DNA from: Tetmemena sp. SeJ-2015
Lineage: Eukaryota > Ciliophora > Spirotrichea > Sporadotrichida > Oxytrichidae
Length of the DNA: 64,000 bases
Reading direction: 5' to 3'
Assembly: GCA_027382625.1 (NCBI GenBank)
Contig: JAJKFJ010020786.1
Coordinates: 1-64,000, forward strand
Below are positions 9,778 to 21,958 of the stretch, piece after piece (position 1 is the stretch's first letter; every line of letters starts with the position of its first letter). The notes below the pieces were generated by a model that had not been told where the DNA came from, did not search any database, and worked only from the letters and a program-made list of their open reading frames with translations. A program made the translations under genes and the position numbers.

Positions 9778-12700
9778 TCAAGAGTAATTTTAAATAAGAT
9801 CGTATATATCAATCTGGACTATATGCTAAAGTGCTCCTGTGTCTTAAATTAGCTAAGCGTTGCTGCTTATTCCAAATATCTAGTACTCGCTTTTACAAAT
9901 TTAATCGCAAACTATGCTTTAATGAGAGGAATATGTAGATGTATCAATTGCTTCCTAGCCTATTATAGGCGATTTTAATTAAGAATCTTATCCTGCCATT
10001 GCCTAATTTGGCTTGATGTATCTTTCCTTTTCCTTAAGTTCAGTTTCATACTCATTTTGTGAGTCAATCACTGTGAACAAAATAAAAATAGGACAAGAGA
10101 GATTTGCCTACCTCTCCATCTGACTGATAAGAATTTACTCCTCCGAATATGTATATCTGGGTTTCTGAAATTTATATGGCTTGCGACTTAGGAGAAAACC
10201 AACATGATCCAAAAATATTTCCTACTTCAAGCTCCTCCCATTTAGTGTTCTTTTTTGACAAGTCAAGTCTCTCAATAGATTCTGAGATGCCGATACTATC
10301 TAGCTAACTCTATGTGACTTAGGCCTCTCCACCAAATATGTAGACATATTTACCATTGAAAAGGCAAGAGCAGGGGTTACTTCTCTTCTAGTTAAGGGAG
10401 GGTAGAATACTCCAGGAGTCACTATCTATTGAGTAGATTTCACACAAATCAGTGCAAGATAACTAGTTTTCCTTCTCTAAAATCTTTCCTCCCAACAAAC
10501 ATATAAACTCAGAACTAGAGACAAGCCTATCAAATCAATATAGAGAAGATAATGATATTCTGAAAATAAATTTCAATGATTTTCAAAAATCCCTAATTAC
10601 TATCTCCATTATTTATTTTTAAATAAAGGGGAAAAAATTTAGCCCAAAACTGACTTTCTTTACGAGAAGCTACTACTTAACTTGTAGCTCATAGACAAAA
10701 CTAAACTGTTCAGTATTCATACCAGTCTTTAAATATAGTTTAATAAATAAAAACAAACTTATTTTAAAGACTTTCCTTTGGAAAATTTATCATCAGGTGA
10801 AGTCATTTGTTTGACATCATCTGGAAACTCAAAAGCCAAAAGAGAGTTACTTATCACATTAGGAGTAAAGGCATCATAACCTCCAACCACAAAAGCTAAA
10901 TCTGAACGGACTAGAACTGTTTGGGATCCATGTTCTATCTACTGCAAAGTATTGAAGATCTTGTAAGTGTTTTTGATTGGGAAGTATTGAAGCATCATAT
11001 TTGAGTTCCAAATTCCCTTAGCTAGGAAGATTTTGCCTCTTCTATTATGACTCTAATTTAATCCTTATACAGTTTGAGAAAAATCATCTCCTCTGTCAAA
11101 TAACATCTCTGATAATTATTTTATCTGAGATACATTAATCTGAGATATATTTTGATTTTCTGATCTCTTGGTCTCGCACAGCTAGCTATTTTCTTGCAAA
11201 GAAATATCGTATTCCACTTAATGATCTATATCACTCAACAGCTGCTCGTTAATAATCTTAGCCATTTCAAATTTCCCCACTACTAAGATTTCATCATCTA
11301 GCATCTCAAAAATTTAGTTAAGAGTTACAAATGACATCCTCCTAGAGATCTACTATGTCAAAAGTTTATAAGAGAAATTAATTTGTGAATATCTTATAAA
11401 TTTAGTTCTTTAACTAGTCGAATAAAACCTGGGCTTATTTTGAACTACCGACCAACTTTATAAATGAGCTACTCTGGATTGTCTTTGGGGTCAAGTCCTA
11501 GAATTATATCTGTTTGCAGCAGCTAAAAGATCAAAACTCCAAAAGAATAAGTGAACTAATTGTACCCACTTGAATACCTAGTTTTCTCAAAATATTAATT
11601 TATTTATCATTTGAAAATTCTCAGCTAACTACTAAGGCAAGTATATTTCCTCTTGATTAATTAAATTGGTAGGCAAGTTTCTCATTGCGTCTGAAAGAGC
11701 CTCAACTCCAGTGGGTGTTTAATCGCTGTAGTGATACCATTTCCTTCCTATGACTTCGCAAACCTAGCCTATATTGAAAAGCTATACCTGCAAGTCTTTT
11801 TTATCTAGAAGAATGTCCATAGCTGAAATGAAGTAGCAAAGTTAAAAATTATTAAAGGATTCCTTGCTCCTAAAGAAAGGAATATATACGAGATAGCTAC
11901 CTTATGATGAATACACAATCTCGTTGGTTCAAAAACTTTTCTTTTTCTTGCAAAAGTTCCACGTAGTCTTACAATCTTATAGTTTTGGAAAGCTAAAAGC
12001 TCTCATAGATTATTCCGATATATCGTTATTTCTAAACTTTATCATCATAATATATGAATGTATCTTATTTAAATTTAATTTACTAAGATCTGGAAGATAT
12101 ATACTGACCCTCTATGAAATCAATGCCTAATCGTATTCCCATATTTATAGCTTTCTGAAGCTCTCCGTTTCTTTAGAGCAACTTCAATATTTTAATCTCA
12201 GATCTAAAGCTATAAAATTCCTATCTTGCTAAATGATTTATCTGATAATCAATCTTCGAATCTTCCTAACTTTTTATATTAGTCTTCTTCTACTATGAAG
12301 CGGCATAATCTTGGCTTTCCTTAAGATTTAATTCTTCATCTAGAAATGTTGCAATTTTCTCATCTATAAAAATGTATCTCACTAGAATAAGCTTCTCAGT
12401 TGTAGGGTTCCTGTCATTTTAAGTTTAACCCTCGTTTCTTTACTGATGGATCTACTAGAAAGAAAAAAATTCTCCCGTCTCCGTTATCATATTCTTGAAG
12501 GAGAATTAGTTTGCAATATAAGATTAGCCACTGAATGTTGCCCCTTATTACAAGTCTTGTAAGATTTATTGAAATGAGTTAGAGATATTGCTATTGTAGT
12601 TTCCACTAAAATTAAAGTAAAAGAAGAAGTTAATTCACTATCATTCTATCTCCCAAATTATTGCTGATTCATTTGATTATAGGACATATATGAGCCACTT

Positions 12701-12849
12701 TCATATTATATTATAAATATCTCATTGTAGTTTGGATTAGGTTCTCCCGCATTCTTTAATTGATATTAGTTTCCTTCCTCATTTTCATAATAGGACTCAT
12801 TTTCATAATCATCTTAATTTTAATGGTGTTCTTGTGAATAGTTTTACAT
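9778..12849 (-). CDS. Pseudokinase-kelch fusion protein
   Basis: A minus-strand gene starts MQNYSQEHHQNQDDY with an acidic, Asn/Gln-rich N-terminus. The middle (about 12600-11350) resembles a TKL-type kinase: EFYSFRSEIKILKLL (alpha-C-like), AMDILLDKKDLQVQLFNIGQ (subdomains VIb-VII) and FTYSFGVLIFQLLQTD (subdomain IX). The metal-binding DFG is replaced by NIG and no HRD is visible, so it is probably catalytically dead. The C-terminal half (about 11150-10120) carries kelch repeats: AFVVGGYDAFTP, YVYIFGGEAQV and IQISETQIYIFGGVNSY. A tail follows to TGA at 9778-9780. A 45-bp insert near 10110 and other IESs or introns must be removed; not all borders were resolved. The likely role is scaffolding. 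Confidence 0.7.
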
Positions 12850-13538
12850 TTTCAAAATTAAATAATCTTCTAAATTATTATAAAAAAATTTACTTTAAAT
12901 TACTTAATCATTAAGCAACAAATTATATTTTTAAATTAAGATTTGATTTATATTTGATCCTGCTTTTGCTAATAAATTATCTTTTTATTAACAAAGTTTT
13001 TAAAAAAATATGGCTATTATTTATAGACTAACACCTAACCTTTTGAGTCCATTATATATTTAAATATAGCACTTTAATAAACAAAAAAAGTTTCAATGAA
13101 AAATTGTTGCTCCTTCAAGAGCATTATGCGTACTTGAGAAAAATTAAGCATACATAATTTCAATACCCATTTCGAAATAATCCTAACTAGTTGGGTCAAT
13201 AATTTATATTTTAAACTATGAAATAAAGAGGAGTTAAAATTCTGATTTTTGTATATAAAATAATTGATTAAATAAATGAATTTTAATGGCAACATGAAAC
13301 TAAAATAGGATTCAATGGAATTTAAACTAAAAACAAGAGATCAAAGTCCCAAAAATTAATAAAACTTACATCAAGATTTATCAAATCATATCAAAAATTA
13401 GAATGACCCTCAACTTCAAGACAATTTATAATAGTCTTTAACTAAAGTTCAAGGCTATGACTATGCAAAATAAGGACTTGGCGCGTCCACTAAGATTGTT
13501 TTATCATCATTGATTTATTTGTTAAAAAAAGGAAAATA
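12850..13538. promoter_or_regulatory. Divergent intergenic region
   Basis: About 690 bp of AT-rich DNA lies between the divergent starts of the kinase-kelch gene (-) and the coiled-coil gene (+). No conserved coding motif is seen; a 73-codon minus frame here has no recognisable feature. Confidence 0.5.
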
Positions 13539-14927
13539 ATGAGTGGAAAACTGTTTAACAAAGGCAAGGCTATTGGTTTGCAAATTCAAAGTCCAGTGAA
13601 TCTACTGAGATCCATAACCAATCCTAGTGAGAGAGACTACGACAACTACGCTGACGATCCATCCAACTAATCTCATCTCTTTCAACCTCCGCCTAATTAA
13701 TAATTATTTTTCCTTTACTATAATTCTAATCAGTTCAACCTTTTTACTCATCTAAATACCATATATATCCTCCTTATTTCATTTATTTTCATCAAAAGAT
13801 TGCAAAGGAGAAACGCATAGAAACCCTGGTGTTACTGAAACTAGCAATTTTGGAATTGTACTTGAGTGTAAAGATTAGATCAGATGACGAAATAGACAAC
13901 TATAATGAGTAGATGTACCAAAAAGAGAAGGAATAGATGAAGCAGGTAGATGGATATACTCTAGTAGATTTAGTCAAGAGCTCAATCGAGTAACTCATGA
14001 ACATGAAAGCAGATGATTTAATTGAATGCTTTAAGTTAATTCATCTTATGAAGGGGGAGCATAAAGGGGTGATGGCTAAGACTACGATGACGAGGATGAT
14101 GATTATAGTGGTGAGAGGAGTCCCTCAGATTTCTCAGTTGAGAAGCCTGTTTTTCAAGACTTCTTAAAGAAGCAAAAAATTCAAAAACTTCAAATTAAAA
14201 ATGAAGAGGAGCATTTGAAATCTAGCCCCAAGTCATTTATAGTTTAAAGTTAAAGAGGTAGTTGAATTAGGTGGGAATAACTGAGTAAAATTTATTGTTA
14301 AGTAAGATGCTGCTGGGATTCCAGTAAGCTAAATAGGAGGTAATATTAAACCGATCCCTAAAATAGACGACAAGACACCAACTTCATCAATAATAAATCT
14401 ACAAAAGAAGCTAGATCAAATCCCTTCACCTCACTCTTATCTGTCCAGACCAGAGTCAGTATCGATAGTTTCAATACCTATGGCTCATAAAGAATACGAG
14501 AAGCAGCTTAGACAATTAGAGCTAGAGTGCAGGAACCACATTAAAGTAGAACAATAAATGAAACTGCACATAGATGCACTCTAAGAGAAGCTTTCCAATT
14601 CACGAAAGGAAGGAGAAACAATTTTTATGAGTTATCTTTTTATAGATAGACTTAACTCTTTGGTAGCTTAAAAAATTCAAGAGCAATCAGAGATGGTTCA
14701 AAAGCTAGAGGGCATGACTCGCTAGCAAGAGCTAGATCTTCTTGAGAAAATGGAAAGAACGAAGCAGCTAGATCAACAAATGCAAGCTTATAGAGTTGAG
14801 AGAGACCAAGAAAGAGAAAAAGTAAGCTAGCTACATCGAAAAAAAGGATAAAGTAGTAAAAGAGCTAGAAAAGCATAAGAAACTTATTAGTTAGCTTTAA
14901 CAGAGCTTAATGAAGCGACACTTGTGA
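13539..14927 (+). CDS. Coiled-coil protein with acidic middle region
   Basis: The gene starts MSGKLFNKGKAIGLQIQSP and ends QSLMKRHL before TGA (14925-14927). A helical region (KRIETLVLLKLAILELYL) is followed by an acidic stretch (DYDDEDDDYSGERSPS). A long coiled coil then includes EYEKQLRQLELECRNHIKV and EGMTRQQELDLLEKMERTKQ. A GGG-bounded 11-bp insert near 14055 must be removed to enter the acidic stretch. A short GT-AG intron near 14820 joins the last exon (KVVKELEKHKKLISQL). A larger insert probably lies around 13690-13795. It is the first of three tandem + strand genes, 43 bp before the next start. No family was recognised. Confidence 0.65.
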
Positions 14928-14970
14928 ATCAAAGCAGTGGGCTACTATTTTTTATAAAAATAAAAATTTA

Positions 14971-17826
14971 ATGATAAAATGGCTAATGAGTAGAGCTGGA
15001 GGATTGACTGGCCTTCCTGAAGTAATTGCAGACTATGCTGATATGGTAACTTATTGCTTCTCTTTATTATAATTTTAGAACACATCGGATCTTCTGCAGC
15101 ACTAATAGCAAGTCATATCCAAGAATCAAAACGTAGTGAGATAATATGCAGAAATTAAAAATATTCAGTTCGCCCCTAATGGAGCTAATTAATCAATCAA
15201 TTTTGCTTAAAATTCTGGGAGAGATACCAACCATAGAAACAGCAAGCCAAAAAATATGTCTTATATTTTAATAAATCATGTTTCCATAATTAATGTCAAT
15301 GTAGATTCTGGATTCTTAGTTTTAAGGCCAGACTATAGGATTGAGCGGTCCACATAGCCATAGCAACCAAACTTTTGATTCGCATTTAAAATCTCCTTTC
15401 ACAGATAGAAATACTAGCTCTGGGGCTGTTGTAGGAGCATTGGAAAGTGCGTCTCTCATTGTAAAAATGAATCCTAACTAATTTGCTACTACAAATTTAA
15501 TATTTTTAAATTGATTGTAAAATGGAAACCCTTATATTGTTGATGATTAAGGGTCTATTCAGAATTAGTAACTGCAAATCAATTTTCATAACTAGCAAAA
15601 TTAAAGCAGGAGTTAAGCTAAATATGGATCTCTAAATTTCCAAGTAATATAGCCTTTTTATCCTTTTTAAAAAATTTTTTAGACATTTTCAAACAATTCC
15701 AAGCTTATCAATCATTCAATAATTCGATAATTTTATAAAATTTAGCACATTTATTGAATGGCGACTCACTTTCATAGGATCTGAATCAGCAGTATTCTTT
15801 TAGACCAGGAGATCCGCAAACAATATCTCTTCATGGAAATAATTATCCAACACACACTGATGCCAATGATTCCAATAGGGATAATTAAGCTGACTAACAC
15901 AAGCGGAGCAAATCCTACTGTAAGTAATCTTGAAATATAACATTTTCTAGAGCAAATGAAATAACTAAGCAAGTCAATAAATGTGGTAAAAAAGCAACAG
16001 TAGAAGTTACTGCAACAGTAGAACTAATCCTAAAACTTTCATTCTAACTCTACGTCAAAGAATCACTAAATACTGTAGTAGCATCTTATGAGCAGCAATA
16101 ACCTTACTTCAAATTTCTCACTCAATAATTTTGAGGGATAAATCAATCAAAATTGTAAATGCTTTAAAATTTAAGATAGAAGTCTGGCTTTAAAAGCAAT
16201 AAGAATCATTAGCTCTCATAGGAAATATTATAACTAAAGAAATAGCATAAGCTTAGACAAGCTACTAACTTTTCAAAAGTAGGAGTCAAGAATAATCATA
16301 CTATTTTACAATTAAAATATTAGTATTCAATTTAATAAGCTAAAATTTGGAAATAATGGAACGCATCAGCAATCTTAAAACTAGTTAGTTCAAGAAAGTA
16401 ATTTGAATACATCTGCGATAAGCCAGAGTTTTATTATAAACAGTAGCAGAGACCCTCATTTTAAGTAAGCGATAACTCATCGATCTATGAGCAACAAGAA
16501 TCAAAATGCCTAAACTCACAGAAGTAACTCATACAACACTAATCTTACCTATGACTAGAGAGCACCAAACCCAACTACTTATTCTAATGCTCTCGGCTAC
16601 ATGAATATGAAAAGAGATGAAAACTCAAATCTCTCTTCTTCTCGTGCTTTTAATATATTTTATAGAGTGCGCCAAATTTGGAAACTGCAGATCTGAGCTG
16701 ACTTAGTTGTACAACAATACTTAGAATAGTCACAGGAGATTCGTGAATAGCTACTCCTCACTCCAATAGCATTAGTAATTTTAGCAGTAATCAAGTGTAA
16801 ATGCTAATTCCTCTTTAAACGACCAAGGAGTAGCGACTGGATCCATAAATGGCGCATCTTAATCTAATACAAACACCAACTCTAATTATCACTCAACCTA
16901 AGCCACGCATGGGAATCAAAACATGCACCACAAAAGCATGAGTATCACTGCCATTCTCCCTCAACAACAGTAATAAGAATAACAGCAGCAATAATTCACT
17001 ACTTAAAATGGTTTGATTCTCAAAAATGATAGAAAACCAAACCTTACTGCAATAATAAATTTATATCCATAGATATAATAACTTAATTTAAATGCGATGT
17101 AGAAGTTGAGTGCTAACTAAGCCCTTGTAGTAGGAAGAAACAGCAGCAACAATTAAGCAAACTAATTCTCCGCAGTTTAGTAATAACAACCTTCTCTCAT
17201 CAATTATATTATTTATCTCTCTCATATAGCAAACCTAAAATAGCGACAGTTTCGATCATGGAGCGTTTGCCAACAATCAAAGACTCAAAATAGGAAAAAT
17301 AACCAAGCAATCATAAAACAAAAGTTTCATAGGACAAGTAAGCGTAAACAATCTTTTTTCCCAAGCTTCAAATGATTACGAAAATCCGATGATTAATATC
17401 CAAAATCAAACCAATAATAACAGCAATATCAATTCTTCTTTCTAAGACAATTTAATTATTTTAATCTACTCAATTTATTCTTTCTAAAGTGCTTAAAACT
17501 TATCAAGCAATAATTAAAACAGTTTTAGAGATCCTAGTTTGGAAAAATTGGCCTAAATTTATAACTAAAAGATCTAATTAAAGAAGAAGAATTCAAAATC
17601 TTCTGCCCAAATTAATAGATCAGCTTTGGTAGGGTAAAATGAAAATCAAGTTTAGGAATCTCGTAGAGTAAACTCGATTAATTAGAGTGCTATGAAAAAG
17701 CATGGCTAGAATCAATATAGTGCATAAAAAGATATGAGTTAGCTGAAGTTATAGAATAATAGTGAAGATCATATAGCTAAGGAAAGCACTGCTGAAATCA
17801 TAAACTTGAAGTTTAATATGAAGTGA
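14971..17826 (+). CDS. Asn/Gln-rich hypothetical protein
   Basis: The gene starts MIKWLMSRAGGLTGLPEV. A GT-AG intron of about 33 bp follows (GTAACTTATT...TTTTAG), then NTSDLLQHQQQVISKNQNV. Most of the rest is low-complexity Asn, Gln and Ser with homopolymer runs near 16970. It ends AKESTAEIINLKFNMK before TGA 17824-17826. Several AT-rich inserts break the frame, but pointers are hard to recognise in low-complexity sequence. An alternative start, MANEQ, lies 8 bp further on in another frame. The composition suggests a disordered, prion-like or RNA-granule type protein, but that is speculation. Confidence 0.5.
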
Positions 17827-17907
17827 AGATATTATTATTTTAAATTTATCATTTGAAGATTATATTGAAGTTTGAACTTTGTTTTTACTCTAATAAATTA
17901 AATCAAA

Positions 17908-20900
17908 ATGGAAGAAATAAGACACAACTACAGTGAAGCTTTAATTTAAAAATAATTGAACTAAGACTCTTCTGGAAACTTTAATGCGTTAACAGAAAGC
18001 TAAAACTTTTAACTAAAGAATAGCTCCTTATATAAATAGCAAGACAGAGTTTTATCAGCATCTCCTAGTTTTCAATCTCTATTTAATTTTATTATTGTTT
18101 TATTCAAAGTGGAACCAGATTGAGATAAAAATAAGAACAAGAAACCAAAAATTAAAACGATGAATTTCTTACTTCAGGTGAGTTCTTTATTTTTCATGTT
18201 AATAAGTTATCAATCACTCTCTTGAATTTTGTCGTAACAAAGTATTTTTAGAAATCGTTAAAAAGAGAATGAAGATTCCTCTGGCAGAGCTAATGAACCA
18301 ATTAATTGAGGCTAAGGAGTATATACCAATTGTTAAGAGAATGCCTCATTAGATGAGTGATTTAGAAAGTCTTAGAAAATGTATCACTTTTATAATTAAG
18401 TCTCGTATCTGAACTTACCGACTTAGTAAGGAGGCAATATGTGAGCTATGCGCAGCTGCAGACTTTGAATTCAACTCTCGCACTGACATTGAGTAACTTC
18501 TCGAAAGTGGAAATTCTCAAGTTCTCAGGAAAGTCATGCAAATTATAGAAGATAAGGTCCCTATGGATTACTTGACTGAACTCATGAAAAATAAGGCCTC
18601 ATTTGAATCCTTTAGAGTAAGCAATGCGATTAGATTTTGAATTTGCCTTTTAGAGACAAGAGAGAGAAATTATTTAGCTTGGAGCTGATTTTGATAGATT
18701 ATCAAATCGATTCGGTCTCATAGAAATGGATCATAAACATTACTAAACGGCACTTGAAGGTTTAACCAGGGAAGACGTCGAGGGAATGCTCAACTATAAA
18801 GAAGATAAGATAGAAAGTGATAGGAAAATTCAGGATCTCTATACACTCATAAACAGCCTGAATTTCAGGGTAAAATATTTTGCATCATTATCTTCTTATC
18901 TAATCCTTTGTTTTAGTTTGATGTTGACAAGAGAAACAAAGATGACTTTTTCAGGAAAATAGAAAAGTCTATCAATGAGTTGGATGAAAGCAGTCAAATG
19001 CATATTGAAAAATCTCCTCTATATTGTATTGATAAATGCAAAAATAAGAGCAAAACAAGTTTGATGATATGGATTCCAAACTCAACGAGTTAAAGCAAAG
19101 GCTAAATATGAATGACTATAGAATGGCTGATTTTTAGAAGAGGATAACAGATGTTCATCAGAATCTCTAGGAGCAGTTGGCTCAAAGCTAAGAGTAGTAA
19201 TTAGCTCATCTATCCTCATAATTGGAGAGAACACTTTCTGAACAGCAAGAGAAGATGAAAAGTTTGCAAGGATAGCTAGAAGGAGATATGCTAAGACTTG
19301 CGGGTTAGGTTACTCAATCTGTTGAAGCTATGAATAGTCAAGCATTGACTGAGTTTGGATCAAAATTAGATTCAATAAATAAACGCTTATTGAGAGCGGA
19401 GACACTTTGTGGAGAAATCTAACATGACAACGAGTAGTTGAAGCAGTACAAGTCAAAATAGCTTTAAAATTAATTTGCTTGCATTTTTAAATATCAAAAT
19501 AAATGGAGGAACTTAATGAGCAATTCCGATTGCTTTAAAATCATGTCAACTCTAAAATGATAAACAGGTTAGCTTAAGTTGAAAAGGATTTGGTGAACGG
19601 CTTTTCAGAAGTAGTTCTGAGAGTTGCAAAATTAGAAGGGGAAGTTTAGACTATATAAGGTCCTCTACTTACAGAGTTCAAACTTTTAAAGAATGAGTGT
19701 TTTGGCCTATTTAGAGAACTAGAAAGAAACCAAACCAACTATAGATAGTTGATATTTTTACACGTTCTTATATTAATTAGACTCTATAATGATTGGAGAT
19801 TATCTGAAGACTTTAGATGCTAAAATGATTTAGGTCATTAGTAAACCTGAGAGTTTGCTAAATAACCTTGAAACTTAGGATGGATTAGTAAGAGCTTCAA
19901 CACAAATCAAGTTGCTTAAAAACCAGAACTAAGGATTAAGAGCCTTAAATTAAAAAGATACAACTATATAAGATAAAAATGATTAGGGTGTGACCAGCAG
20001 CTAAAACATCCTAGCAAGCATAGTAAATTAATAGCTATAGAATAACAACTCTTTACTAAGCTTGGGTTCAGATATAAGTCTCTATAATTATGATTATTTG
20101 TTTTGTCACTATCTGAAGAAGCACAAAAATTTGCCAGAGAGTGATATGAAGAAAGCTCTTCAAAATATTGAATATCATCAATCACTAGCTAGATCTCCTC
20201 TCTCCAAAAATAATGATAAGTTAAAGATGACCAATAATATAGAGAAATTTATATTAGATGACTAGTCGCAATAACCAGTTTCATCCTTGAATTTAAGGCT
20301 TTTTTCCTCTCCTATGAGTTAAAAATCCTAATCCATCAAATACGGAGATTATGTGCAAGAATAATCTATGATAGCTCGGAATCTTCATAAGAAGCAGACA
20401 TCATAAATGGTAAGCATCAAACCGAGTTTATTCTCTCAATATGGAGCGGAATAAATATCACTACTAGAGAATGCTCGTATGTCTGGAGCATCGCCTTATA
20501 ACCTCAACAAAAGAGAAAAGGATTAGAACACGATTTCTTATCTAAACTTTACTAAAGAAAAGCAATTAAGTTCTCCTTTAAGTTAGGGGTTAAAAGATAA
20601 AAAAAAAGAAACTTCATCTCTAATCCAAACTTAGACGATGAGGCAAGTAAAGTGAGGATGAAAATTAGAACCAAAAGTGGAGTTTCAAGGCCAATTAATA
20701 AAGTGGAATCAATTAATTAACAAGATATCTCTGGGATTTCTAATGCTAATGAAAGTCCATTAAACTAACATCATCATTAAAGAGCATAAACTGCGAACTT
20801 AAAAGGGAGAAAAAGGAATAACTATATATCGAATGCTTAGTCAGACTTCCCAGGCTACACGAATTTTTTTTCTTTTAGAGAGAATTTTTTGAAACTTGAT

Positions 20901-21869
20901 CAACAAGCTGATTTCCCCGTATAGCAGGAAAATTACCACGATAAGAAAGGTTCCTAAATCAATTCCTTAGTCTTGAAGGATTCTCATAATCAAGGGGCTT
21001 TTGATTCAACTAATTACATTATTTATAGTTTTATTAACTTTAGCTGGGACACCTATCGGAGCTGATTATTCAACCTTACTTCAAAATGTAGCTATTCTAA
21101 AAAAGAAAGGGCAAAGAAAAGGCAATCTTTAATCTTTAGGAAGCAGAACTTATCAAGCCTTTCAAATAGTCTTCTAAGCTCTACGAAAAATGACTTTTTC
21201 TATTTATTAGTCTAATTAATTTAAGACTAGTCTTAAACGAGACCCGGATAGTTTGGCAAACTTATATTATATTTATCTATTTAAATTGATTTAAATAGTT
21301 GAATACTATATCTTCTCAGGCGGTTGGTTCTTCTAAGATGAAGCGAAAGAGAATTCAAGCAGCTAGGACTACTCATAATTAAAGCATGGAAATCAAAGAA
21401 TCTAATTTTATAAAGGATAAACAATAAACCCTGAGGCAAATAAATACAAACGACAGAAATAAATTACTCAAATGTTAAAGTCTTTAATTTTTATTTTTGG
21501 TGTGATGTCGAGCAGATAAGAGATGAGTCGCAGCACACCATCGATCAGAAGAATTCTAATGAATCTAAATTTAATTAGGACAAGAGTACTTTCTTTATCG
21601 ATGGTTAAAAATCTCATAACAGTTCTAAAGCTGCTTACAATATTCCAACCTTCAATCAAGGACATATTCTATAAATATTTATAATTATTTTCTAGAATGG
21701 CTCTGCTTTTGATAATCAGACTTTCGTGCAAGAAGTTGGAGATCAAATGACTGCAAACGAATATATGTTGTAATTCGAACAAAAACCATAGTCTAAACTT
21801 ATGCTTGAGAAAAATGTCCCTTTGACTCTTCATAGATTCACACACTTAATGAAAGACATAAAGTAGTGA
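17908..21869 (+). CDS. Large coiled-coil protein, unidentified
   Basis: The gene starts MEEIRHNYSEALIQKQL and ends HRFTHLMKDIKQ before TGA 21867-21869. Well-formed helical segments include IPLAELMNQLIEAKEYIPIV, DIEQLLESGNSQVLRKVMQI, KVPMDYLTELMKNKASFESF and FRKIEKSINELDESSQMHIE. At least two GT-AG introns are visible near 18179-18250 and 18870-18916. A Ser/Lys-rich C-terminal half follows. I cannot exclude that it is two genes. It ends about 90 bp from a convergent minus gene. Structural or ciliary roles are typical of such proteins but are not shown here. Confidence 0.5.
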
Positions 21870-21958
21870 ATGCAGTTATTGTTGAATGAATAATATAGAA
21901 TGTGAAGCAATTAAGTTATGAAGTATTAAAATTAGTAGCAAATTAATAAATCGTCAAT

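Noticed and set aside
13074..13295. A 73-codon minus frame between divergent genes
   Set aside because: With only TGA as stop in AT-rich DNA, open frames of 50-70 codons are expected by chance; no motif supports it.
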